Positions 9,181 through 17,407 of a stretch of DNA of 64,000 nucleotides are shown here, piece by piece (within the stretch, counting starts at the first letter, position 1; every line of letters begins with the position of its first letter). Made by a program: the position numbers and the translations under genes. The stretch comes from Anderseniella sp. (GTDB lineage: Bacteria > Pseudomonadota > Alphaproteobacteria > Rhizobiales > Aestuariivirgaceae): the NCBI GenBank assembly GCA_028289645.1, contig JANQOK010000008.1, forward strand, positions 186,001-250,000, given 5' to 3'. Below the pieces are notes generated by a model. The model did not search any database and was not told the DNA's origin. It saw only the letters and a program-made list of their open reading frames with translations.

Positions 9181-10071
9181 ATGGCAAACACAACTCAGAT
9201 AGCCTCTACTGGCGCATCACCGGCAGCCGAGGCCCGCATGATAGCGCAGACAGTTCGCGACGCGTCGACGTCGTTTTACTGGGCAATGCGGATACTGCCA
9301 AAGTCCCAGCGCAGGGCGATGTTTGCTGTTTATGCCTTCTGCCGCAACGTCGACGACATCGTTGATAGCGAACAGCTTGACGAGGCTGAGAAACGCAAGC
9401 AGCTGACGGCTTGGCGTCAGGAAATCGACGCGCTGTACGCCGGCCGCCCGAGGCGGGCGGAAACCCGCGCGCTGGAAGTTCCGATGCAGGAATTGTCCCT
9501 GCGCCGCGACGATTTCATGGACGTGATCGCAGGCATGGAAATGGATGCCGGCGAGCCGATTGTCGCCCCGTCGAAAGAGACGTTTGACCTTTATGTGGAC
9601 CGGGTGGCATGTGCTGTGGGCAGGTTGTGCGTTTGTGTGTTCGGCGATCCGACCGACTATGGAACGGCGGTCGCCCATCATACTGGCCGTGCATTGCAGA
9701 TCACCAACATCCTGCGCGATGTTGACGAAGATGCCGGCATCGGCCGGGTCTACCTGCCGCGCGAACTGCTTGAAACACACGACGTGGACTATTCAGACCC
9801 GGTCAAGATCACCTCACAGCCGGGATTTGTCGCCATGTGGCGGGAACTGGCAGAAATCGCACGCGGCGAGTTTGTCGATGCCGAGGCTGCAATGAACCTG
9901 TGCCGCAAGGACGTCATGCGCCCTGCCCGCATCATGAAGGCGGTGTATCAGCGCAACCTCGAGCGCATGATGGCGCTGCCGGATGCCACGCTGGCCGATC
10001 CGAAAGTCTCCAAGCGCCTGGTGGGTTCGAAGGAAAAACTGCTGATTGCCGTTCGGCACGGCTTTTTCTAG
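9181..10071 (+). CDS. hpnD: Presqualene diphosphate synthase HpnD
   Basis: 296-residue squalene/phytoene synthase homologue. Both catalytic Asp-rich motifs are intact: DDIVD at 58-62 and DVDED at 180-184 after ALQITNILR. It condenses two farnesyl diphosphates to presqualene diphosphate. The frame is open upstream into dxs, but homology begins near MANTTQIAS; ATG 9181 is chosen, with ATG 9175 two codons earlier the alternative. It is 14 bases upstream of hpnE, consistent with one transcript dxs-hpnD-hpnE. Confidence 0.94.
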   Translation: MANTTQIASTGASPAAEARMIAQTVRDASTSFYWAMRILPKSQRRAMFAVYAFCRNVDDIVDSEQLDEAEKRKQLTAWRQEIDALYAGRPRRAETRALEVPMQELSLRRDDFMDVIAGMEMDAGEPIVAPSKETFDLYVDRVACAVGRLCVCVFGDPTDYGTAVAHHTGRALQITNILRDVDEDAGIGRVYLPRELLETHDVDYSDPVKITSQPGFVAMWRELAEIARGEFVDAEAAMNLCRKDVMRPARIMKAVYQRNLERMMALPDATLADPKVSKRLVGSKEKLLIAVRHGFF

Positions 10072-10085
10072 ATCGGTCAGCAGCC

Positions 10086-11348
10086 ATGGCAACCGCACAC
10101 ATCATTGGCGCAGGCGTCGCTGGCCTTGCCGCGGCCGTCGAGTTATCCACAGCCCAGTATCGCGTCATTGTGCACGAGCAATCCGGTCAGGCCGGCGGGC
10201 GCTGCCGATCGTTTCATGACAACACGCTGGACTGCACCATCGACAATGGCAACCACCTGTTGCTGTCCGGCAACAGTTCGGCGCTGTCGTACCTGGAAAC
10301 CATTGGGGCGTCCGACGAACTGACCGGACCGGAGACGGCGGAATTTCCATTTGTTGATCTCAAGTCCGGTGAACGCTGGTCCATAGAACTGGACCGCGGT
10401 CCGATGCCATGGTGGATACTCAACAAGGACCGTCGGGTCCCGGGCACCAGGCTCAGCGAGTATCTGAGCGGGCTGAAGCTGCTGTCAGCCGGCAACCGCA
10501 CCGTGCAGCAATTGTTTGCCGGCCAGGGCCAGCTGTATGAGCGGTTTTGGGACCCGTTCACCGTTGCCGTCATCAACACCAGCGCTGATCAGGCCGCAGC
10601 ACGCCTGCTCACCCCGGTCATCCGCGAAACGCTGGCAAGGGGAGCTGAATACTCGAGACCGCTGATTGCGCGGCGCGGACTGTCCGAGACATTCGTGACA
10701 CCAGCGGTTAAATGGCTCGAAAACCGCGGAAGTGAGGTGCGATTCAACGATCGCGTGTCCGCAATCTCTATGGACGACACCCGGGTGATCGCGATTGAAA
10801 CCGGCAAAGGCAGCGAAGCGGTGAACCCTGGCGACATCGTCGTGATGGCGGTTCCGGCATGGGTGGCGAAAACACTGATACCGGATGTCTCGGTTCCAGA
10901 TGCGTTTGTACCCATCGTCAATGTCCATTTCCGGGTTTCCAATCCGCGCATGCCGCTGATGAAAAAGCCACTGCTTGGAATGTTGAACTCATTGTCACAA
11001 TGGCTGTTTGTGCGCGACGATATCGCATCAGTGACGATATCGGCCGGTGACGAGGCTGCCGGCCGTGAGGCGAGCGACATACTGCAGACGGTTTGGCGTG
11101 AGATCGCGCCGGAGATCGGCCAGGATCCGGACAGCATGCCGAAACGTGCGCGGGTCATCAAGGAACGCCGTGCGACTTTCCTGGGAACTCCGGAGCAACT
11201 CGGAAAACGCCCGCCTCCGTCAACAAAATGGCCAAATCTGGTGCTTAGTGGGGACTGGGTAGATAACGGGCTTCCTTCCACCATTGAAGGGTCGATCAGA
11301 TCGGGGCAAAGCGCCGCACAAATGCTGGTTCAACGTATTGCGAGTTGA
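10086..11348 (+). CDS. hpnE: Hydroxysqualene dehydroxylase HpnE (FAD amine-oxidase fold)
   Basis: 420-residue flavoprotein. The N-terminal Rossmann motif AHIIGAGVAGLAAAVEL has the FAD-binding glycines at 8, 10 and 13, followed by GGRCRSF, and the C-terminal SGDWVDNGLPSTIEGSIRSG closes the FAD domain as in phytoene-desaturase-type enzymes. It reductively removes the hydroxyl of hydroxysqualene to give squalene. Start ATG 10086 was chosen because the glycine motif begins six residues later; the longer open frame runs back into hpnD. Confidence 0.95.
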   Translation: MATAHIIGAGVAGLAAAVELSTAQYRVIVHEQSGQAGGRCRSFHDNTLDCTIDNGNHLLLSGNSSALSYLETIGASDELTGPETAEFPFVDLKSGERWSIELDRGPMPWWILNKDRRVPGTRLSEYLSGLKLLSAGNRTVQQLFAGQGQLYERFWDPFTVAVINTSADQAAARLLTPVIRETLARGAEYSRPLIARRGLSETFVTPAVKWLENRGSEVRFNDRVSAISMDDTRVIAIETGKGSEAVNPGDIVVMAVPAWVAKTLIPDVSVPDAFVPIVNVHFRVSNPRMPLMKKPLLGMLNSLSQWLFVRDDIASVTISAGDEAAGREASDILQTVWREIAPEIGQDPDSMPKRARVIKERRATFLGTPEQLGKRPPPSTKWPNLVLSGDWVDNGLPSTIEGSIRSGQSAAQMLVQRIAS

Positions 11349-11436
11349 CTCGGGCGGCTATTTTCTTTCTTTAGGTAAGCAACAGGTAGACGAGAGGGCG
11401 CGACTCTTCTGTCTGGTTTAATTTGGTTGAGGTAAC

Positions 11437-13419
11437 ATGCAGTCAAACGTATACGTTCTGCGTCCCGAACTCGGGACTTCACCTACGCTTGTCTCAGATA
11501 GCGCAACCACCGCAAGCGAAGCCGGGGAGCACCTGCTTGCCATGCAGCAGGACGATGGGCACATCGTCTTCGAGCTGGAAGCTGATGCAACCATTCCGGC
11601 GGAATACATTTTTCTCAACCACTTTCTTGATATGCGCGAGCCGGAGCTTGAAGCCGAGCTGGGCGAGTATCTGCGGTCGCTGCAGTCAACAACCCACGGT
11701 GGCTGGCCGCTGTTTCACGAGGGCGGATTCAACATTTCGGCTTCTGTGAAGGCGTACTTCGCCCTGAAGATGCTTGGCGACGATCAGGATGCACCCCACA
11801 TGATCAGGGCGCGCAATGCGATTCTTGCCCATGGCGGTGCTGAGAAGTCCAACGTGTTCTGCCGCTATTCACTTGCGCTGTTCGGACAGGTCCCCTGGCG
11901 CGGCGTGCCTGCCATGCCGGTGGAACTGATGCTGATGCCAAAATGGTTCCCTGCCAACATCTGGAAATTCGCCTATTGGTCGCGCACGGTGATTGCGCCG
12001 CTGACCATACTGGCTGCGCTCAAGCCACTGGCCCGCAACCCGACGAATACAACGTGCCGGGAGATTTTCTGCGAGCCGCCTGAAGACATCAAGGTGTGGA
12101 ACTTCAATCACACGGGCAGTCGCTGGGGGGAATTCTTCCTGTGGATAGACAAACTGCTTCACCCGGCAGAGAAGCATATCTTCCCGCGCATGAAGTTCCG
12201 CAAGTGGGCGATCAAGCGATCTCTCGACTTCATTAAGCCGCGTCTGAATGGAGATGATGGTCTTGGCGCCATTTTCCCGGCAATGGCCAATACGGTCATG
12301 GCCTATGATGCGCTGGGCTACAGTCCGGATCACGAGGATTTTGTCACTGCACTCAGTGCATGCCGCAAGCTGGTGACCGAAAACCGTCAGGTCCGCGACG
12401 GCAATCCGCGTTACGTGCAGCCGTGCGTGTCTCCGATATGGGATACGTCGCTTGCGGCGCATGGCCTGCTGGAGGCCGGTGTAGAACCTGATGATGAACG
12501 CATCATCGCCATGTGCGACTGGTTGCGCGACCTGCAGATCCTGGACGTCAAGGGCGACTGGGCCATCAATGCTCCCGACCTGGAACCAGGCGGCTGGGCG
12601 TTTCAGTACCGCAATGATCATTATCCCGATGTGGACGATACCGCAGTTGTCGGCATGTTGCTGCATCGCGTTGATCCCGAACGCTATGCGGAGAGCATCC
12701 GCCGCGCCGTTGTGTGGATCGAGGGCATGCAAAGCAGCAACGGCGGCTGGGGCGCGTTCGACATCGACAACAATGCCGAATTCCTGAATACGATCCCGTT
12801 TGCAGACCACGGCGCCCTGCTGGACCCGCCAACAGTGGACGTGGCCGCGCGCTGCCTGTCTTTCCTGGCGCAGGTCGGATATGACCGCGATCATTCCTGC
12901 ATTCAGCGCGGTCTTGCCTATATACGCGCCGAGCAGGAAGAGGACGGCTCCTGGTTCGGCCGCTGGGGCACAAACTACATCTACGGCACCTGGTCTGCCC
13001 TCAACGCCCTCAACGCGTGTGGCGAAGACATGAACGCGCCCTATATACGCAAGGCGGTTGACTGGCTTCTCGCGCAGCAACGTGACGACGGCGGCTGGGG
13101 CGAAGATGGCGCAACCTACTGGAAAGAACGCCGCGGCGAGGCCAAGGCCTCCACTCCATCGCAAACTGCCTGGGCAATGCTCGGCCTGATGGCCGCCGGC
13201 GAGGTCACGCACTCAAGCGTGGCCCGTGGCGCGCAGTTCATCAATGCTGCGCCGCGCACAGGCGGAAAGTGGGACGAGCCATGGTACACTGCAGTCGGCT
13301 TCCCGCGGGTCTTCTACCTGCGTTATCATGGGTATTCGTCGTATTTCCCGACATGGGCACTGGGCCGCTATGCCAATCTGATGCGTGGCAACACACGCAA
13401 GGTTGAATGGGGCATGTAG
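11437..13419 (+). CDS. shc: Squalene-hopene cyclase
   Basis: 660-residue type II terpene cyclase (HpnF). The protonating DXDD motif is DVDDT with Asp398, Asp400 and Asp401; several QW-type repeats are visible (GWAFQYRN, SSNGGWGAFD, DGSWFGRWG, DDGGWGED). It cyclises squalene to hopene/hopanol at the inner membrane. A GAGG ribosome site lies about five bases before the ATG. An 88-base gap follows hpnE and a hairpin follows the stop, so the transcript probably ends here rather than continuing into hpnG. Confidence 0.98.
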   Translation: MQSNVYVLRPELGTSPTLVSDSATTASEAGEHLLAMQQDDGHIVFELEADATIPAEYIFLNHFLDMREPELEAELGEYLRSLQSTTHGGWPLFHEGGFNISASVKAYFALKMLGDDQDAPHMIRARNAILAHGGAEKSNVFCRYSLALFGQVPWRGVPAMPVELMLMPKWFPANIWKFAYWSRTVIAPLTILAALKPLARNPTNTTCREIFCEPPEDIKVWNFNHTGSRWGEFFLWIDKLLHPAEKHIFPRMKFRKWAIKRSLDFIKPRLNGDDGLGAIFPAMANTVMAYDALGYSPDHEDFVTALSACRKLVTENRQVRDGNPRYVQPCVSPIWDTSLAAHGLLEAGVEPDDERIIAMCDWLRDLQILDVKGDWAINAPDLEPGGWAFQYRNDHYPDVDDTAVVGMLLHRVDPERYAESIRRAVVWIEGMQSSNGGWGAFDIDNNAEFLNTIPFADHGALLDPPTVDVAARCLSFLAQVGYDRDHSCIQRGLAYIRAEQEEDGSWFGRWGTNYIYGTWSALNALNACGEDMNAPYIRKAVDWLLAQQRDDGGWGEDGATYWKERRGEAKASTPSQTAWAMLGLMAAGEVTHSSVARGAQFINAAPRTGGKWDEPWYTAVGFPRVFYLRYHGYSSYFPTWALGRYANLMRGNTRKVEWGM

Positions 13420-13471
13420 GCCTCTTAGAGCCTTCCGGAACCGACAGAGTTTTTGTTGCCTGGACACCGTG

Positions 13472-13497
13472 ATGCCCAGATTTCCAAATCCGGGCAT
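13472..13497 (+). terminator. Hairpin downstream of shc
   Basis: Arms 13472-13483 and 13486-13497 pair over 12 positions with one A/C mismatch (innermost pairs would open to form the loop). A short T run (GTTTT) follows about six bases later. It is placed as expected for an intrinsic terminator of the shc transcript, though the T tract is weak and offset. Confidence 0.5.
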
Positions 13498-13583
13498 TCA
13501 TCCCGTTTTACCTGTTCAGTCAAATTTGCCCTTAGGTCAACTTCATGTTAGCGTTGTAAAACGTTGCATAGAAGAGATTGCTT

Positions 13584-13736
13584 ATGGCCAAGCCAATGTA
13601 TGCAGAACACGCCAAACAGTTATTGCTCAAAGCATGTCCAGATCCGTGTGAGATCATCAGCAACAAGCTGGTTTTGAGAGAACGCCTTGTCTCGTGTCAT
13701 GCTGCGCAGTCCCGATTCCTGGACATCTCCGGCTGA
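13584..13736 (+). CDS. Possible 50-residue hypothetical protein upstream of the tyrosinase
   Basis: Short open frame ATG 13584 to TGA 13736 encoding MAKPMYAEHAKQLLLKAC... and ending RFLDISG. A good ribosome site (AGAAGAG) sits six bases before the ATG. Three cysteines, two in CPDPC; no family recognised, no signal peptide or membrane segment. It fills much of the 348-base gap between shc and the tyrosinase and shares that gene's AT-richer composition, so it may belong to the same acquired segment. Could equally be a chance frame or a leader peptide. The rest of the gap (13420-13583 and 13737-13767) shows only the shc hairpin. Confidence 0.35.
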   Translation: MAKPMYAEHAKQLLLKACPDPCEIISNKLVLRERLVSCHAAQSRFLDISG

Positions 13737-13767
13737 AAAGTAGGCAATAACGGATGGGATCTAAATC

Positions 13768-15225
13768 ATGACAGACAAAGCCGTCAAAAATCCTACGTAC
13801 ATCAATCATATTCAGCATTTTTTTGATCAGGAAGATATCGACTGCATGAACAGGGAGCTCGAAGACTTCGATCTCTCGACCTACAAGGGCGTCCGGAAAA
13901 ACGCCAGTCGTGTCTTTTCGCAAACGCTGCAGCCGGGGGGGAACATGCCACCCCAAAGCGACCGGAAATGGAGTAAGGCGCGATCACAAACCTTCAGAAA
14001 CTGGATGTTGAACAAATATCCATTGGGCGTTCCGAAAGCGAAAACACCGCCTACAAAAGCCGCCAGCACGTCTGCGCGAGTGCGCAAAGATATCCGCGAC
14101 CTCAGCAAAAATGAGCTCAGGCTTCTCAAAAAAGCATTTTCGACCATTATGCAGAGATTGCCCAACGAGGAAAACAGCTTTACTTCAATTGCTGAGATTC
14201 ATGGGCTGCCTAATCGTCGGTATTGCCTTCACCATGAGGGGGAGTTTCAACCTTGGCACCGTATCTATCTCGAGAAGATGGAAAATGCGCTGCGCTCGGT
14301 TGACGGCTGCGAACAGGTTACACTGCCATATTGGGATGTCTCAGGCGGCGTTCCAAAAGTTCTATTTCAAAAACCATTCGATTCATTCGTTTTGCAGAAG
14401 GCAGCACACCCAGTTGAGTTTCCTGCCGGTTACACGACCAGGCGCAATTCCCGAAAGCGAATTGACGAGGGGCTTAGAATCTATGGGATGGCCAGGAAAA
14501 TACAGAAGGCCCTCAACCATCCGCAATGGGAGAAGTTTAACTCCAGTTTGGAAAGCTGTCATGACGCCGGTCACCTGAATTGCGGTGAGACCATAGCGGA
14601 TGCAAATGTGGCCGCTTATGATCCCATGTTTTGGTTTTTTCACTGCAACTGGGACAGAGTTTGGTGGCGGTGGCAACACGCTGTTGGTGCAACGGATGTC
14701 AAAACCTTCAAGGCCACTACGACGGAAGATGTGTACTGGCTTGAGCCGCCGATCAACGATCTAGACCCATTTGCCCCGGTTACGTCAGAACTCACCATTC
14801 CTGTGGACAATCTTCACTATGCGCCGTCACGGGATGACAAGGCTCCCAAATTCGACACAACAGGTTCTGGCAATACACGCGCTACGGCATCTTTCTCAAT
14901 CAAGACCGCGGACACAGTTTCGGTACGGGTGAAGAGTATCCATCGCTTGAATGTACCCGGAAGTTTCTTCGTATCGTTGTTGGCGAATGGAAAAATGATC
15001 GACCAAGAGGGCTTTTTCCAATCGACCACACCTGCCGAGTGTGCCTCCTGTCGGGAAAAGTCAATCGTGAATATTGATTTTGACGTTCGACTAGGCGCAA
15101 TCGCCAACAAAGACTTGTCCGTACGAGTGGAAAGAATTGTCAAAGGGGGTGCGACCAAGCGGGTATCACTAAACAAGATCGGTAACCCCACAATCAATGT
15201 TCGACATCTTGTTACAGCCAGATAG
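13768..15225 (+). CDS. Tyrosinase/polyphenol oxidase-like type 3 copper protein
   Basis: 485 residues. A central type 3 copper domain has likely CuA ligands His145 (AEIHGLP), His155 (CLHHEGEFQPWHR) and His164, and CuB ligands His265 and His269 (SCHDAGH) with His292 (FWFFHCNWDRVWW); the last two spacings match known tyrosinases. The C-terminal ~120 residues form a beta-rich domain resembling plant polyphenol oxidase C-termini and could shield the active site. No signal peptide. Expected chemistry is oxidation of mono- or diphenols; substrate unknown. Composition differs from neighbours (24 of 60 bases are G/C at 14101-14160, against 37 of 60 at 12721-12780 in shc), suggesting acquisition by transfer into the hopanoid operon. 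Confidence 0.87.
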   Translation: MTDKAVKNPTYINHIQHFFDQEDIDCMNRELEDFDLSTYKGVRKNASRVFSQTLQPGGNMPPQSDRKWSKARSQTFRNWMLNKYPLGVPKAKTPPTKAASTSARVRKDIRDLSKNELRLLKKAFSTIMQRLPNEENSFTSIAEIHGLPNRRYCLHHEGEFQPWHRIYLEKMENALRSVDGCEQVTLPYWDVSGGVPKVLFQKPFDSFVLQKAAHPVEFPAGYTTRRNSRKRIDEGLRIYGMARKIQKALNHPQWEKFNSSLESCHDAGHLNCGETIADANVAAYDPMFWFFHCNWDRVWWRWQHAVGATDVKTFKATTTEDVYWLEPPINDLDPFAPVTSELTIPVDNLHYAPSRDDKAPKFDTTGSGNTRATASFSIKTADTVSVRVKSIHRLNVPGSFFVSLLANGKMIDQEGFFQSTTPAECASCREKSIVNIDFDVRLGAIANKDLSVRVERIVKGGATKRVSLNKIGNPTINVRHLVTAR

Positions 15226-15358
15226 GCAGGACTTGCCTACCGGGTGGGTGATCTCCATTCACGAAACCGTCTGATCAGTTGTACCCGGGCTCATTGCTTC
15301 CCGGGCCGAACTTCATTCGAGCGCACCAAGCCCGTTAATGTCACGTAGGTAATGCACG

Positions 15359-15380
15359 AGGCGGGTTGACGAACCCGCCT
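15359..15380. terminator. Perfect 9-bp hairpin between tyrosinase and hpnG
   Basis: Arms 15359-15367 and 15372-15380 are perfectly complementary (AGGCGGGTT/AACCCGCCT) with a GACG tetraloop. No real T tract follows. It ends 25 bases before the hpnG start, so it may terminate tyrosinase transcripts or act as a leader structure for hpnG. Confidence 0.5.
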
Positions 15381-15405
15381 TACTGTTGCACTTGCTTTGC
15401 CTCAA

Positions 15406-16125
15406 ATGGCGACTTCAAACGACATCAGACCCATCGGCCTCATAACCGCACTGTCCCAGGAATACTCGGTTGTAGACAGCGTGGTGGCACCCGCTTGCGA
15501 AAGGCTGATCGCAGTGCAGTCGGGTCTCGGACGTGCGGCGGGGTTTCTGGCTGCGGCGGAACTGGGGCGTCGGGACAAGCGACTGTCAGGACTGGTCTCT
15601 ATCGGGTTTTGCGGTGCGCTTGATGCAGCGATAGCAACCGGCAGCATCGTCGTGCCGAACCGGATCGTCACCGCCGACAATGAGCGCTTCGACACCGATG
15701 CCGACTGGGCGTCAGCAGTGGCGGACAAGATGGCAGACTTTCCGCTGGTGACACAGACAGCCATCTATTGTGCGACCGAGACAATTGAAACCCAGGCCGG
15801 CAAGCAGGCTACCCGTTCACAGTGCGGCGCCTGCGCGGTGGACATGGAAAGTGCCGGCATTGCGCATGCGGCCAGACGGTTTGACATCCCCTTCATTGCA
15901 ATTCGCATCGTACTTGATGAGGCGGCAGACACCCTGCCCGAAGCCACTCGGGACGCAGTACATTCTGACGGCAACCTGAATGTCAAAGGCCTGTTGCGCG
16001 GGCTTGCCTCACGACCCGCGGACATTGGCGGGCTGATCCGCCTCGCCGGCAAATCCGGCAAGGCACAAAAACAGCTCAAGGCCGTCTGCGAAGCGTTGTT
16101 GCCGGATTTCGGCTTCACGAGATAG
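15406..16125 (+). CDS. hpnG: Hopanoid-associated nucleoside phosphorylase HpnG
   Basis: 239-residue member of the purine nucleoside phosphorylase fold (5'-methylthioadenosine nucleosidase-like); IGFCGALD near residue 65 and the ribose-binding AVDMESAGIAHAA near 150 mark the active site. In hopanoid synthesis HpnG releases adenine from adenosylhopane made by HpnH. ATG 15406 (MATSND) is chosen over TTG 15397. The gene reads toward hpnH, which is on the other strand, so the two consecutive steps are in separate, converging transcripts. Confidence 0.9.
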   Translation: MATSNDIRPIGLITALSQEYSVVDSVVAPACERLIAVQSGLGRAAGFLAAAELGRRDKRLSGLVSIGFCGALDAAIATGSIVVPNRIVTADNERFDTDADWASAVADKMADFPLVTQTAIYCATETIETQAGKQATRSQCGACAVDMESAGIAHAARRFDIPFIAIRIVLDEAADTLPEATRDAVHSDGNLNVKGLLRGLASRPADIGGLIRLAGKSGKAQKQLKAVCEALLPDFGFTR

Positions 16126-16132
16126 GACATTG

Positions 16133-16161
16133 AAAAAGCCCGGCACATCTGTGTGCCGGGC
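16133..16161 (-). terminator. Intrinsic terminator of the hpnO-hpnN-hpnH transcript
   Basis: Ten-base perfect stem 16138-16147 / 16152-16161 (GCCCGGCACA and complement) with a TCTG loop; read on the minus strand it is followed by five T's from the A run at 16133-16137. It lies 36 bases past the hpnH stop and just after the hpnG stop, so it may also halt plus-strand transcripts. Confidence 0.85.
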
Positions 16162-16196
16162 CCTGCATCAGTCCAGAAGCATGCGACTAAAACGCC

Positions 16197-17324
16197 CTAT
16201 TCCGCTGCGACTTTCGGTGAATGAATGTCCTTCATGACCTTTGCCACGTGTTCTTCATGCAGGTCATAATCGGCCTTGCGGGCGTGGGTCAGGTCGATCT
16301 CCGGGGCGAAATCGCCTTCAGTCTTCACACCGCGTATTGCAACCGCCAGCGCCTTCAGCGGGTTGGCCGTTGCATCGAGCGCTGCCGTCGGCTCAAAGCC
16401 GCAATGGGCCATGCAGTTGGCACATTTCTCGTAGCGCCCGGTACCATAAGCTTCCCAGTCGGTTGTTTCGATGAGCTCCTTGTAGGTGCGGGCGTAGCCT
16501 TCACCCAGCAGGTAGCACGGCTTCTGCCAGCCGAACACATTGCGTGTCGGCATGCCCCAGGGTGTGCACATGTATTCCTGGTTGCCTGCAAGGAAGTCGA
16601 GGAACAGGGTCGAATGAGACAGCTTCCACTTCTTGCCCTTGCCGTGCTTGAACACCTCGCGGAACAACTGTTTGGTCTTGCGGCGCGACAGGAAGCTCTC
16701 CTGATCGGGCGCGCGCTCGTACATGAAGCCGGGCGAGATCGAGACGTTGACGCCCATCTCTGTGGTCATGTCGAGGAACTTGGCGATGTCTTCCGGCGAG
16801 TGGCCGTCAAAAATGGTGGCGTTGGCATTGACCTGGAAGCCTTTCGCCTGCGCAGCCTTGATGGCCGAAATGGCGCGATCATATACACCAGCCTGGCAAA
16901 CCGACTTGTCGTGATGATCTTTCAGTCCGTCGAGATGCACCGAAAAGAACAGGAACGGCGACGGCTTGAACAGGTGCAGTTTCTTCTCGAGCAACAGCGC
17001 ATTGGTGCACAGCGACACGTACTTCTTGCGCGCAACAATGCCCGCCACGATCTCACCGATTTCCTTGTGGATCAGCGGCTCACCGCCTGGAATAGCCACA
17101 ATCGGTGCACCGCACTCGTCAACCGCCTCTAGGCAGTCCTTGACCGACAGACGCTTGTCGAGGATCGGTTTCGGATAGTCGATCTTGCCGCATCCGGCAC
17201 AGGCCAGATTGCACTTGAACAGCGGCTCAAGCATCAGCACCAACGGATAGTGCTTGTTGCCCTTGAGCTTCTGTTTCATCACATAAGCGCCGACACGCGC
17301 TTGCTGCATAAATGGTACCGACAC
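16197..17324 (-). CDS. hpnH: Adenosyl hopene transferase HpnH (radical SAM)
   Basis: 375-residue radical SAM enzyme. The 4Fe-4S cluster motif CxxxCxxC is at Cys38, Cys42 and Cys45 in KCNLACAGCG, followed by AIPGGEPLIH, the SAM-contacting GGEP. The Cys pair near the C-terminus (YEKCANCMAHCGFEP) belongs to the family's auxiliary region. It joins a 5'-deoxyadenosyl radical to hopene, giving adenosylhopane for extended hopanoids. Transcribed after hpnN with an 83-base gap, and followed by a strong terminator. Confidence 0.96.
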   Translation of the reverse strand: MSVPFMQQARVGAYVMKQKLKGNKHYPLVLMLEPLFKCNLACAGCGKIDYPKPILDKRLSVKDCLEAVDECGAPIVAIPGGEPLIHKEIGEIVAGIVARKKYVSLCTNALLLEKKLHLFKPSPFLFFSVHLDGLKDHHDKSVCQAGVYDRAISAIKAAQAKGFQVNANATIFDGHSPEDIAKFLDMTTEMGVNVSISPGFMYERAPDQESFLSRRKTKQLFREVFKHGKGKKWKLSHSTLFLDFLAGNQEYMCTPWGMPTRNVFGWQKPCYLLGEGYARTYKELIETTDWEAYGTGRYEKCANCMAHCGFEPTAALDATANPLKALAVAIRGVKTEGDFAPEIDLTHARKADYDLHEEHVAKVMKDIHSPKVAAE

Positions 17325-17407
17325 AGGCCAACCACCTTTTGTTGTTCGAACTTGAGAACGCCCCGTAGATCAGAAGACTAGTTCATAAATATGACCCCGC
17401 GCAGAGG

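Noticed and set aside
11869-13212. 447-codon minus-strand frame opposite shc
   Set aside because: Shadow of the cyclase gene caused by high GC third positions.
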